From Nitrospira sp. (GTDB lineage: Bacteria; Nitrospirota; Nitrospiria; Nitrospirales; Nitrospiraceae): a DNA stretch of 64,000 bases. The stretch lies in the NCBI GenBank assembly GCA_030123605.1, contig CP126123.1:3328001-3392000 (forward strand), given 5' to 3'. The notes beneath the pieces are model-generated. The model searched no databases. It was not told where the DNA came from and saw only the letters and a list, made by a program, of their open reading frames with translations. This document shows, piece by piece, positions 55,026-63,216 of this stretch. Numbering within the stretch: the first letter of the stretch is position 1; every line of letters starts with the position of its first letter. Made by a program: the position numbers and the translations under genes.

Positions 55026-55988
55026 ATGGAACCGAAGGTCAACTATGTCGTGGTCGGCGCGTTCGTCCTGCTGCTGGGCGCGACGGTGCTGGGCGTCATC
55101 CTGTGGTTGGGCAAGACGGATTATCGCGGGGTCTACGATCGGTATTATGTCTATACCAGGGAGTCCGTCTCCGGGCTCAGCGTCGATTCGACCGTCAAGT
55201 ATCGGGGCGTGGATGTCGGGCGAGTCAAGGAGGTCGTCCTGAACCCTGAGAACTCAGAAGAAGTGCGGGTGACGCTGGACATCGCCGAAGGGACACCGGT
55301 CAAGGTCGATACGCAGGCCCTGCTGGTGACGCAGGGGCTTACGGGGCTGGTGACGCTCAACTTGATGGGCGGGAGCCGGGATGCGCCTCTCTTGACGGCG
55401 GGCGGCGGGCAAGCCTATCCGGTCATCAAGAGCGCCCCCTCACTGTTCGGTCGGCTGGACGGGGCCCTCTCGCAATTGCTGTCGGAGCAAGGCCTGGCGA
55501 ACCTGGTGACAAATCTGAACGGTCTGGCCCAGAATGCGTCCTCGGCGTTGGACGAAGAGAATCGTAAGTTTCTCAGGCAGATGCTCAAGGATCTGTCGGA
55601 GATCACAAGGACCCTCGCGGCCCGCAGCGGCCAGGTCGATCGCGGGGTGCAGAGCGCGGCACAGGCGGCAGAGCAGGCAGCGCGCCTGACGGAACAGCTC
55701 GGTAAACAGGTGCCGCTGTTGCTGGAGCGTGTCAACAAGAGTGCGGCAGGGCTGCAGCAGATGACCGAAGAGCTGACGAAGACGAGCCGGTCCGTCGGGG
55801 ACGTGATCGAAGCAGGCAAGCCCTCTATCGAACGCTTCTCACGCCAGACCCTGGCCGACACCGGCCTGCTCATCACCGAGCTGCGCCAGCTCACCGCCAC
55901 GTTGAATCGCGTGGCGCAACAAATCGAACGGCAGCCCAATGTCCTGGTCCTCGGCCGTTCCGCCCAGCCGAAGGGACCGGGTGAATGA
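55026..55988 (+). CDS. mlaD: MlaD-type MCE-domain lipid-binding protein
   Basis: A 320-residue protein with one N-terminal span (YVVVGAFVLLLGATVLGVILW), an MCE domain (about 35-115; GLSVDSTVKYRGVDVGRVKEV) and a long helical C-terminal tail (160-300). The tail is rich in Ala/Gln/Leu and would form a coiled tunnel or bridge in the periplasm. It should form a hexameric ring on MlaE. The next gene, a lipoprotein, starts 15 nt downstream. Confidence 0.93.
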   Translation: MEPKVNYVVVGAFVLLLGATVLGVILWLGKTDYRGVYDRYYVYTRESVSGLSVDSTVKYRGVDVGRVKEVVLNPENSEEVRVTLDIAEGTPVKVDTQALLVTQGLTGLVTLNLMGGSRDAPLLTAGGGQAYPVIKSAPSLFGRLDGALSQLLSEQGLANLVTNLNGLAQNASSALDEENRKFLRQMLKDLSEITRTLAARSGQVDRGVQSAAQAAEQAARLTEQLGKQVPLLLERVNKSAAGLQQMTEELTKTSRSVGDVIEAGKPSIERFSRQTLADTGLLITELRQLTATLNRVAQQIERQPNVLVLGRSAQPKGPGE

Positions 55989-56003
55989 CATGAAGGGAGC
56001 GCC

Positions 56004-56651
56004 GTGACGAACCGTCATGCGATGAGATGGGTGGGATCTCTGCTGCTGTCCTGCATGGTCACGGCCTGTGTCCTGCCCCGTTCGACCGAAAGCCAGGTCC
56101 ATACCTATGTGCTGACGCTCGACGAATCGGCTTGGGATACGGTCGCCCGCGTCGCGCAGCCGGCGGTCCATGGAGTCTTGCTCGTCGGCCTGCCGCAGGC
56201 GGAAGCGGGGTTCGATCAACCGCGCATGGCCTATCTGCAGCGGCCGTACGAAGTGAACTATTATGCGAGCAACCAATGGGCCGATGCTCCGGCCCGCATG
56301 TTGATGCCCCTGCTGGTCCGGTCGCTGGAAAGTACGGGGCTTTGGCACGCGGTGGTGCCGATGCCGACGGCGGTCACCGGCGATTACCGGCTGGATACCT
56401 CCGGCCTGATGCTGCAGCAAGAGTTTTTGCAGAGACCCAGTCGCACCCGCGTCCTGCTGCGCGCGCAGTTGGTGGAGATGAAGGAACAGCGTGTGATGGG
56501 CGCCCGGAGTTTCGAAGCGCTCGAGCCGGCTCCGAGCGACGATGCCTACGGGGGCGTACTGGCGGCGAATCGCGCGACGGCCAAGGTGTTGCAGGCGATG
56601 GAGGGCTGGGTCACCTCCTGTCTGCGCGGAACGGGAAAAGAGGATTGCTGA
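56004..56651 (+). CDS. ABC-type transport auxiliary lipoprotein (PqiC/YmbA-like)
   Basis: A 215-residue lipoprotein with a lipobox in SCMVTACVLP (Cys near residue 22), followed by a beta-rich DUF330/PqiC-type domain. Recognisable stretches are VHGVLLVGLPQAEAGFDQPRMAYL and YEVNYYASNQWADAPARMLMPLL. Such proteins dock at the outer membrane beside MCE complexes. Start is GTG 56004. It completes the mlaE-mlaF-mlaD group; the next gene begins 15 nt later and may be in the same transcript. Confidence 0.88.
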   Translation: MTNRHAMRWVGSLLLSCMVTACVLPRSTESQVHTYVLTLDESAWDTVARVAQPAVHGVLLVGLPQAEAGFDQPRMAYLQRPYEVNYYASNQWADAPARMLMPLLVRSLESTGLWHAVVPMPTAVTGDYRLDTSGLMLQQEFLQRPSRTRVLLRAQLVEMKEQRVMGARSFEALEPAPSDDAYGGVLAANRATAKVLQAMEGWVTSCLRGTGKEDC

Positions 56652-56666
56652 TCGCCCGGATCGACG

Positions 56667-57143
56667 ATGCGCACGTCCTTGAAGATCGGTCTCAGCTTCG
56701 GCCTCACCTCCGGCGTGATTACCACGCTGGGGTTGATGGTAGGACTGCATGCCGGGACCCATTCGCGTCCCGCGGTCCTGGGCGGGATTCTCACCATCGC
56801 CGTCGCCGATGCCATGTCCGATGCGTTGGGCATCCACGTCGCGGAAGAGTCCAAAAACCAAGGGAACGCCGTTGAAATTTGGGAGTCGACCGTGGCGACG
56901 TTCCTGGCCAAGTTCGTGATCGCCGGAACCTTCGCGATCCCTGTGCTGTTCATGCCGCTGGATCTGGCGATGGTCGCCAGCCTGGGCTGGGGTCTGTTGT
57001 TGTTGTCGGGGTTGAGTTATGTCTTGGCGCGGGCGCAGCGGGTCCCTCCCTGGAAGGTCATCGGTGAACATGTCGTGATCGGTCTCTGCGTCGTGGCGAG
57101 CACGCATTATCTGGGCGAGTGGGTGCGGGGCCGCTTTCTGTGA
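56667..57143 (+). CDS. VIT1/CCC1-like small membrane protein
   Basis: A 158-residue membrane protein with about four to five hydrophobic spans. The middle sequence (ILTIAVADAMSDALGIHVAEESKN) resembles the VIT/CCC1 iron-manganese transporter family, where Asp, Ser and Glu residues of the first helices line the metal path. It is shorter than typical VIT proteins (about 230 residues). Metal transport is a suggestion only. Follows the mla group closely. Confidence 0.65.
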   Translation: MRTSLKIGLSFGLTSGVITTLGLMVGLHAGTHSRPAVLGGILTIAVADAMSDALGIHVAEESKNQGNAVEIWESTVATFLAKFVIAGTFAIPVLFMPLDLAMVASLGWGLLLLSGLSYVLARAQRVPPWKVIGEHVVIGLCVVASTHYLGEWVRGRFL

Positions 57144-57286
57144 AGAGGTCGTCACGGATGGGCGGTTCGCCGAGCAGGCGGCGTATGGTTCGATGGCGGC
57201 GCATTCCCTCCGCAACACCTATCGGCTGAATGGACCGGTCGGTCATGGAGCCTGGCTGGATGGAGCAGGAGCGGGGCCGTGATAAC

Positions 57287-57781
57287 ATGCAGTCCGACTA
57301 CGATCACCTGCTGACGCTCTGGACCTCCGGCGTCCGGGACTACCACACGATGTTGTCGGATTACCTGACGGCCAATTCGATCTTCGTCGCGGTCATCGGA
57401 TTGCTGGTCTCGCGGGAATCACAGGCCCTTCCCTTTACCGTCGTCATCGTGCTGCTGAGCGTGTTCGGGATCCTTATGAGTGTGCAGATGGCGATCGTGC
57501 TGGGTCGGTTCTCCGGGCAAAATGCCCTGTGGGAATGGCAACTGCGCGGGATCGAAGCCCTGCCCGGTTGGCAGGAACGAAAGCCGGTGAGCAGTCTCTA
57601 TCGACTGCGCGAACATCGGGAAGCGATCGTGGATGAGGCCAATGAGCCGTCGGTCTTCGAGCCCCCCTGGGCGTTCCGACAACACCGGCAATGGTGGGCG
57701 CACCGGGCGATCAGTTTCCCCTGGTTCTTCGGCACGGTCTACGGTCTCTTTCTGCTCTGGGGACTGACTCAGATGGTGTGA
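57287..57781 (+). CDS. Membrane protein of unknown function
   Basis: About 164 residues with three hydrophobic spans (SIFVAVIGLLVS, FTVVIVLLSVFGILMSVQMAIVL, FFGTVYGLFLLWGL), and a hydrophilic central segment rich in Trp, Arg and Glu. Not recognised as a named family, but the short-TM, RipA-like arrangement recurs in many bacteria. The ATG at 57287 is favoured; a longer start at 57230 has no better ribosome site. Confidence 0.7.
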   Translation: MQSDYDHLLTLWTSGVRDYHTMLSDYLTANSIFVAVIGLLVSRESQALPFTVVIVLLSVFGILMSVQMAIVLGRFSGQNALWEWQLRGIEALPGWQERKPVSSLYRLREHREAIVDEANEPSVFEPPWAFRQHRQWWAHRAISFPWFFGTVYGLFLLWGLTQMV

Positions 57782-57886
57782 TCGAGTTCGGGGTCGTTCT
57801 CGTGCCAATCCCTGCCGAGCGGAGGATCTGTGCAGGGTTTGCGAGGGACAATCACGGCCTCCGTCCCCTCGCACCGGCATCAGCCA

Positions 57887-57994
57887 TCAACCGAGGAAGT
57901 CTTCCGCGGTCAGTTTCAGGACCGCGAAGCCTGTGACCAGCAGCATGACCGTGAGCACCAGCAGTGCGGGATGGAGAAACGGCATCAGCAACAT
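57887..57994 (-). CDS. 35-residue single-span membrane protein (two-component-controlled)
   Basis: Too short for routine gene calling, but well supported: AAGGAGGTGA lies 6 nt before the ATG at 57994. The peptide has one hydrophobic span (PALLVLTVMLLVTGFAVL) and an acidic tail (TAEDFLG). A TATGAA -10 (58042-58037) and three TTCAT motifs at 11-bp spacing precede it. It is transcribed divergently from the OmpR-type regulator. Small single-span proteins of this size often modulate transporters or kinases. The amino-acid sequence resembles the 36-residue protein at 60495 in layout only. Confidence 0.75.
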   Translation of the reverse strand: MLLMPFLHPALLVLTVMLLVTGFAVLKLTAEDFLG

Positions 57995-58036
57995 GGATGT
58001 CACCTCCTTGGCTGGATTGCTTCCGGGGGCACCTGC

Positions 58037-58080
58037 TTCATAACAAACGAAGATGAAGCCATGATGAAGCCTCCATGAAA
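58037..58080 (-). promoter_or_regulatory. Operator and promoter with 11-bp TTCAT repeats (minus strand)
   Basis: ATGAA on the plus strand begins at 58053, 58064 and 58075, i.e. three TTCAT(C/G) motifs on the minus strand at exactly 11-bp steps. Ten nucleotides after the last one comes TATGAA (58042-58037). This is the geometry of OmpR/PhoB-family direct-repeat activator sites. The divergent regulator gene at 58225 could be controlled from the same site. Confidence 0.7.
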
Positions 58081-58224
58081 AATCCTTCATGCAGAGAGAA
58101 AAGACCCATGAGCCTTGTTATGATCGCTCCATCCGATTGAACGTCGATTGAACGACAGCGAGTCGCGCCCATACTACGACGGGCATTGCCGGAGCGCTCC
58201 GTTGTCCTCGAAGCGAGGAGCACC

Positions 58225-58899
58225 ATGCGTATTCTGATCATCGAAGACGACGCCGACCTGGCGCAGTTTCTCCGCAAGGGGTTGGAAGAGGAACAACATA
58301 CGGTTGAGACGGCGGCCGACGGCGAGACGGGGCTGATCCTCGCCACGGACGACAATTTCGACCTGTTGGTCGTGGATGTGATGTTGCCAAAACTGGACGG
58401 CCTGACGCTGTGCCGCCGCCTCCGGGCGAAGGACAAGCGCACGCCGATCCTCCTCTTGACCGCCCGCGACGCGGTGGAGGACAAGGTGGCCGGTTTGGAT
58501 GCGGGCGCGGACGACTATTTGACGAAACCCTTTGCGTTTACGGAATTGGTGGCGCGGGTCCGGGCCTTGCTCCGGCGAGGCGGGCCGCATGCCGGCAGTC
58601 GCCTGAAGGCGAAAGACTTGGAGATGGACCCCGCCTCGCGCCGCGTGTGGCGCGGCGGAAAGGAGATCGTCCTGACCAGCAAGGAATTTGCCCTGTTGGA
58701 ATATCTGTTGCGGAACCGCGACATCGTCCTGACCAGGACGGCGATTCTGGAACGGGTGTGGGGCCTCAATTACGACCCGATGACGAATGTCGTGGACGTG
58801 TACATCCGCTCGTTGCGGGTCAAGATCGACCGGGACTTCACCTCGCCGCTGATCGCCACCGTGCGCGGCGTGGGCTACAAGCTGGAGACGGGCGAGTGA
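58225..58899 (+). CDS. OmpR/PhoB-family response regulator
   Basis: A 224-residue regulator. The receiver domain (1-115) has phospho-Asp51 in DLLVVDVMLP, Thr in LLLTARD and Lys in DYLTKPFAF. The winged-helix output domain (about 130-222) carries LTSKEFALLEYLLRNRD and YDPMTNVVDVYIRSLRVKID. It is of the CopR/CusR/QseB-like size. The ATG at 58225 follows GAGGAGC. Its stop overlaps the kinase start by 4 nt (GTGA). It is the natural candidate for binding the TTCAT repeats on either side. Confidence 0.95.
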   Translation: MRILIIEDDADLAQFLRKGLEEEQHTVETAADGETGLILATDDNFDLLVVDVMLPKLDGLTLCRRLRAKDKRTPILLLTARDAVEDKVAGLDAGADDYLTKPFAFTELVARVRALLRRGGPHAGSRLKAKDLEMDPASRRVWRGGKEIVLTSKEFALLEYLLRNRDIVLTRTAILERVWGLNYDPMTNVVDVYIRSLRVKIDRDFTSPLIATVRGVGYKLETGE

Positions 58900-60320
58900 G
58901 CAGCTTCCGCACCCAGTTCCGCCTCTACACGGTGGCGCTCATCGCCGCGTTGCTCGCCGTCTTCAACTTGCTCGTCTACACCGGATTTCACAGTCTGCTG
59001 CAGCAGTACGTGGACGGCCGCTTGTTCGGGTTTGCGGACACCCTGGCCGAGCTGATCGAACAACGACCGGAGTTGTTGAAGCAGCCGGACCGCGAGATCG
59101 TCGTCCCGCGAGGCGCGCAGGTGACCGACGAACGGATGAAGGAATTGCGGGAACTGTCGCATTCGGTCCATATCCTGGCGCTCGATGGGACGGTCGTATG
59201 GGAAGGCAGTGCGGTGCTGCCGAGGCCGTCGGTGGATGCGGCCCTGTTGGAACGGGGAAAAAAGGGAGAGGTGGTCTATGAGACAATCGAGACCGCTTCA
59301 GGCGCGCCGGTTCGTCAGGTCTTCGTTCCGATCCTGCAGCAGGACGAGGTGCGGTATCTGCTGCAAGCCGAAGAGTCGCTGGTATTTTTCCGGAGAACGC
59401 ATCGAAGCCTCATGGGCCTGCTCATGTTGGGGTCCGTGGCGGTTCTGACCGCCTCTTGGTTTGGCAGCGGATGGCTGGCCCGCAAGGTGCTCGATCCGGT
59501 CGAAGTCTTGAGCCGCACGGCCGAGAGCATTTCCGAATCCGCCCTGCGTTCCAGGGTCAATCTGAATGCACCGTTCGAAGAATTCGAGCGGTTGGCCCAG
59601 GCGTTCAACGGGATGCTCGATCGGTTACAGAAGGCTGCCGAGAGCCAGCGGCGATTCACGGATTATGCGGCCCATGAGATGAAGACGCCGTTGACCGTGA
59701 TGCAAGGGAATCTGGAGGTGGCGTTGCAACGTTCGCGATCGGCCGAAGCATACCGGGATGTGCTCGTCTCCAATCTTGAGCAGGTGCAGCGCCTGATCGT
59801 GTTGACGAGGTCGCTCCTGACCCTGGCCCGCTTCGCCGGCGACCGGCCGCCGGTGGAATTGGCGCCGCTCGCCCTGGAGCCGCTGTTGCGAGAACTGATC
59901 GACGACTTGACGCCGGTGGCGGAGGATCGGCGCATCCGGCTCGTGCTGGAGCAGGAGCCGGTCGGTCCGGTGCTCGGCGACGCGGAGCGCTTGAAACAGG
60001 TATTTATCAACCTCCTGGACAATGCCTTACGGTACACCGATCCCGGCGGCACAGTCACGGTGCATCTGGGCGGTCTGCGGGGCGACGTGCGTGTGGCCGT
60101 GCGGGACACCGGGCAGGGGATCGCCAAGGAGCACCTTCCACTGCTGTTCGAGCGTTTCTACCGGACCGATCCCGCCCGCGCCAGGGATTCGGGCGGCCAC
60201 GGGCTCGGCCTTCCCATCGTGAAGGAAATCGCGGAGGCTCATCACGGGACCATTTCCGTGGAGAGTGAGGTCGGCAAAGGCTCGGTCTTCACCCTGACCT
60301 TGCCGGCCGCGCAGGGCTGA
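58896..60320 (+). CDS. Sensor histidine kinase of the OmpR-type system
   Basis: A 474-residue kinase with two spans (about 12-35 and 168-188). Between them lies a periplasmic sensor domain of about 130 residues; a HAMP linker and HisKA follow with His260 in DYAAHEMKTPLTVMQG. HATPase shows INLLDNALRYTDPGG, VRDTGQGIAKE and GGHGLGLPIVKEIAEAHHG. All catalytic motifs are intact. Start is the GTG at 58896, coupled to the regulator; the longer upstream frame is shadow. Its signal is unknown, but the neighbours suggest envelope stress or metals. Confidence 0.95.
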   Translation: MSSFRTQFRLYTVALIAALLAVFNLLVYTGFHSLLQQYVDGRLFGFADTLAELIEQRPELLKQPDREIVVPRGAQVTDERMKELRELSHSVHILALDGTVVWEGSAVLPRPSVDAALLERGKKGEVVYETIETASGAPVRQVFVPILQQDEVRYLLQAEESLVFFRRTHRSLMGLLMLGSVAVLTASWFGSGWLARKVLDPVEVLSRTAESISESALRSRVNLNAPFEEFERLAQAFNGMLDRLQKAAESQRRFTDYAAHEMKTPLTVMQGNLEVALQRSRSAEAYRDVLVSNLEQVQRLIVLTRSLLTLARFAGDRPPVELAPLALEPLLRELIDDLTPVAEDRRIRLVLEQEPVGPVLGDAERLKQVFINLLDNALRYTDPGGTVTVHLGGLRGDVRVAVRDTGQGIAKEHLPLLFERFYRTDPARARDSGGHGLGLPIVKEIAEAHHGTISVESEVGKGSVFTLTLPAAQG

Positions 60321-60374
60321 GGTTCTGCGCCCCGTTCTCTGGCTTCACCCGACGTCCTCGGATCCGCATCCCTC

Positions 60375-60431
60375 TTCATGAAGAATTCTTCATGCCCCGT
60401 TCATCGTCGGTTCATGTTGCACAGGTACATT
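60375..60431 (+). promoter_or_regulatory. Operator and promoter with 11-bp TTCAT repeats (plus strand)
   Basis: TTCAT begins at 60375, 60389, 60400 and 60411; the last three are 11 bp apart. Ten nucleotides after the last motif comes TACATT (60426-60431), a -10-like element. An 18-bp palindrome (CATGAAGAATTCTTCATG) overlaps the first two. The geometry matches the operator at 58037-58080, so both should answer to the same regulator. The transcript leads to the 36-residue protein at 60495. Confidence 0.7.
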
Positions 60432-60494
60432 GTCACCACGGCAGGGCGGGGTGGGAAGGCTCCTGTCTCGGACAAATTTTGAAAGGTGAACAAG

Positions 60495-60605
60495 ATGAAC
60501 AAAATGAAAACCATAGCGCCGGTCACGCTGCTGCTGATGTTGGTCATTGCCGCGATGGGAGTCATGGTCTTCTGGGGCGTGTCCCTGCTGGATCTCTCAG
60601 AGTGA
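60495..60605 (+). CDS. 36-residue single-span membrane protein (two-component-controlled)
   Basis: A short ORF with GAAAGGTG before its ATG, an N-terminal positive patch (MNKMKT), one hydrophobic span (LLLMLVIAAMGVMVFWGV) and an acidic tail (LLDLSE). It lies just downstream of the TTCAT operator and kinase gene. Too short for routine gene calling. Together with the protein at 57887 it forms a matched pair of tiny membrane proteins around one two-component system. Function unknown. Confidence 0.7.
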   Translation: MNKMKTIAPVTLLLMLVIAAMGVMVFWGVSLLDLSE

Positions 60606-60652
60606 GGGACCTCTCTCTCCCTTGTGGAGAGGTCGGCGGAAAGGGGGATGTC

Positions 60653-60799
60653 ATGCTGATGCTGTTGGCACTGGGAGGGGTCACATGTTTGGTATGGGGG
60701 ACGATACTGAGGTTGTCCTTCCTCGATGAAAAGCAGGTCGGATTGATCGGGATGCCGGTGAAGCGTAAGAGCGACATCGTTCAGGAAGCCGGCTGTTGA
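60653..60799 (+). CDS. 48-residue small membrane protein
   Basis: An ORF with AAAGGGGG before the ATG, one hydrophobic span (MLLALGGVTCLVWGTILRL) and a basic/acidic tail ending in VQEAGC. It starts 47 nt after the preceding small gene, so both are probably on one transcript. No known family is recognised. It could be a transporter subunit or a kinase-linked regulator. Confidence 0.55.
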   Translation: MLMLLALGGVTCLVWGTILRLSFLDEKQVGLIGMPVKRKSDIVQEAGC

Positions 60800-60857
60800 A
60801 GAGCCTCATGACCACAGAGATCGGTTTCTTTCGATAGTTCGATAGAAGGAGGTCATT

Positions 60858-61877
60858 ATGCGGGACTCGTTGGACCCGGGCGGACGGCGTTGGTCGATCG
60901 TGCTGGCAGGAGGAGAAGGCGTCCGGATGCAACCGACGATTAGGCGCTGGCTCGGCCGGACGGTCCCCAAGCAATATTGCCGGTTCATCGGGACGAGGTC
61001 GATGTTCCAACATACCCTCGACCGCATGATGCGGATCACGAGTTCTGCACGCACGGTCGTGGTGGTCGGGCGCGGGCACCAGGAGGCCTGGGGACAGATC
61101 GGTGAGCGGCATCCCGGAATGGTGTTGGTGCAGCCACGCAACGTTGACACGGCGCCGGGGATTTTTCTCCCCTTGACCTACATCCGGGCGCGTGATCCGG
61201 AGGGCACGGTCGTGATTTCTCCCTCCGATCATTTTGTGTTTCCCGAGGAGCGTTTCCTCAGAGAAGTGCTTTATGCCGTCCGGGCAGCCGAGGAGTTGAC
61301 CGACAGGGTGGTGCTGCTTGCGGTCCGGCCGGAGGGGCCGGAACCGGAATACGGGTGGATCAAGCCGGATCATGAACTGGCCTGTTTCGGCGCCCGTCCG
61401 GTGCGGGCCGTCAAGACTTTTTTAGAGAAACCGGAGCCGGCCTTGGCACAGTTGGCCTATGCGTCGGGGGCCTTGTGGAATACGTTCCTGATGGCGGGGA
61501 AGGTGGATCGGTTCTGGAACCTGGGCTGGAGGGTGCTGCCGAAGATGATGGCTCTCTTCGAACGCCTCGGCGAGGCGATCGATACGCCGAAGGAAGCCGA
61601 AGTGTTGCGCGCGATCTATGAGCGCATGCCGCACGTGAGTTTTTCACGCGACCTCCTCGCACAGGTGCCGCGTGAGACGGCGGTGATGGAGATGGAGGGG
61701 CTGTGGTGGAGCGACTGGGGGAGTCCCGAGCGAATCATCGAAACGCTCACCAGGTCGGGCAACAGCGACGCTCCGGTCGTCGAACATCTGAAGGTTGCGG
61801 CGGCAGGCTACCGGCCGTCGGGGGCCGCGGACATCGTCCTGGCGAGCGATGAAGAGGATGAAGCACGGGTCGTATAG
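60858..61877 (+). CDS. Mannose-1-phosphate guanylyltransferase-like nucleotidyltransferase
   Basis: A 339-residue sugar nucleotidyltransferase. The N-terminal nucleotide-binding motif reads LAGGEGVRMQPTIRRWLG, followed by VPKQYCRF, the sugar-site SPSDHFVF and the acidic TFLEKPEP. The pattern is closest to GDP-mannose-forming ManC/AlgA enzymes, but the bacterial C-terminal isomerase half is absent. A role in surface polysaccharide or stress glycan synthesis is possible. GAAGGAGG precedes the ATG. Confidence 0.85.
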   Translation: MRDSLDPGGRRWSIVLAGGEGVRMQPTIRRWLGRTVPKQYCRFIGTRSMFQHTLDRMMRITSSARTVVVVGRGHQEAWGQIGERHPGMVLVQPRNVDTAPGIFLPLTYIRARDPEGTVVISPSDHFVFPEERFLREVLYAVRAAEELTDRVVLLAVRPEGPEPEYGWIKPDHELACFGARPVRAVKTFLEKPEPALAQLAYASGALWNTFLMAGKVDRFWNLGWRVLPKMMALFERLGEAIDTPKEAEVLRAIYERMPHVSFSRDLLAQVPRETAVMEMEGLWWSDWGSPERIIETLTRSGNSDAPVVEHLKVAAAGYRPSGAADIVLASDEEDEARVV

Positions 61878-62238
61878 ATCGAAATCGCACAGGCTCATGC
61901 CGTGCGGTCACGCAGGTCGATGTCGTGGCGGAGGGGTGTATTGCCTCACGGCAAGAGAGGCCTTTGCTGCATATGGCAACAGTCGTCCGGTGGAAGTCTT
62001 CCCTTCTTTGGGACGAAGGCGAGAGAATGTTTCAAACTCCTTGTGGTCGTGAGCAGGGGGGAAGCTGGCATTCGTCTTGCTCGTTCCATCCTGTGTCACG
62101 TGATCACGGCCGGTCTTTCGCATTGTCGACACAACAACTGATCGCGGCCCTTGGCTCGACGTAGCGGCTCTCGGTTGATAGAGGGCCCGGTCGCACGCAC
62201 AGGATCAATCGCCCCCACCGTCCATACAGGAGTACGTT
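61878..62238. other. Intergenic stretch without a recognisable gene
   Basis: About 360 bases between the nucleotidyltransferase and the stress-protein gene. No supported ORF or T-run hairpin was seen. It probably holds the promoter for the following stress operon, but no clear -35/-10 pair was found. Confidence 0.35.
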
Positions 62239-63216
62239 ATGACGACCCCATTGACGACCAGGATCCTGTTTGCGACCGACTTTTCGGATGATGCCGTCCG
62301 GGCGCAAGAATATGCGATGTATCTGGCCACCGCCTGGGATGCCAAGGTGGATGTGCTGCACGTCATCGAAGCGCCGGTCTGGCTGAATGCCGATGCCGCT
62401 ACCGTTGCCGTCGTGGAGCAGGCGCGAAAAGACGCGGCGCAGCGGTTGGAGCAGATCCATGACCAGATGGTGCGCAGCGGTATTTCGGCGGCGGTTCGGC
62501 AGGTGGTGGGAAATCCGGCGGAAGAGGTCGCGCTCGCAGCCAGAGACAACGGTGCGGATCTGTTGGTGTTGGGTGTGCAGGGGCGCACCAATTTATTGTA
62601 TGGGTTGATCGGCAGTACGGTGGAACGGGTCGTGAAGGATGGGCCCTGTCCGGTCCTGGCCGTGCCTGGCATGCGCGACGAGGTAGGACGGCCGATTGAT
62701 GCGCACCCCTATGTTCCGATCCGGAATATCCTGGTGGCGGTGGATTTTTCGAGCCCGTCGTTGAATGCGGCCGAATACGCCATTCAATTGGCCAACAGCC
62801 TTGGGTGCAAGCTCACGTTGATGCATGTGTTGGAACCGCTCTGTTACGACTTGGATTGCGGCCTTGGCCTGATCGAACAGGAGACGAGAAAACGAGATCA
62901 TTGGAACAGGCAACTGTCCGAACTCAAGGACCTCATCATCTCTTTCGGGCTGCCGGCAGAAGTTGAAATCTCAGGAGGTTTCCCTTCCGACGCAATTCTG
63001 GCCAGCACGTTGCGGCATCGGTCCGATCTCGTCGTGATGGGAACGCACGGTCGCCGCGGTGTCTCCGGCCGGCGATTCGGAAGTGTTGCGGAAGCGGTGT
63101 TGCGCCGGGCAACCTGTCCGGTCGTGACCGTGAAGCAACCGAAATTCGCACCGGGACACCGTCGGGTGGTGCCGCAGCAGATGGGAGCCATGGAAACCAA
63201 AGGAGCAGAGCAATGA
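62239..63216 (+). CDS. Tandem universal stress protein
   Basis: A 325-residue protein with two UspA domains. The first (FATDFSDDAVRAQEYAMYL) ends in LGVQGRTNLLYGLIGSTVERV, and the second (VAVDFSSPSLNAAEYAIQL) ends in MGTHGRRGVSGRRFGSVAEAV. Both nucleotide loops are kept. The ATG at 62239 follows AGGAGTACG. Its stop overlaps the next gene's start (ATGA). It is the third tandem stress protein in the window. Confidence 0.92.
   Translation: MTTPLTTRILFATDFSDDAVRAQEYAMYLATAWDAKVDVLHVIEAPVWLNADAATVAVVEQARKDAAQRLEQIHDQMVRSGISAAVRQVVGNPAEEVALAARDNGADLLVLGVQGRTNLLYGLIGSTVERVVKDGPCPVLAVPGMRDEVGRPIDAHPYVPIRNILVAVDFSSPSLNAAEYAIQLANSLGCKLTLMHVLEPLCYDLDCGLGLIEQETRKRDHWNRQLSELKDLIISFGLPAEVEISGGFPSDAILASTLRHRSDLVVMGTHGRRGVSGRRFGSVAEAVLRRATCPVVTVKQPKFAPGHRRVVPQQMGAMETKGAEQ

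Noticed and set aside
55839-57218. 459-codon minus-strand frame opposite the mla genes
   Set aside because: Shadow of the MCE, lipoprotein and VIT-like genes, with low-complexity His/Arg/Gln composition.
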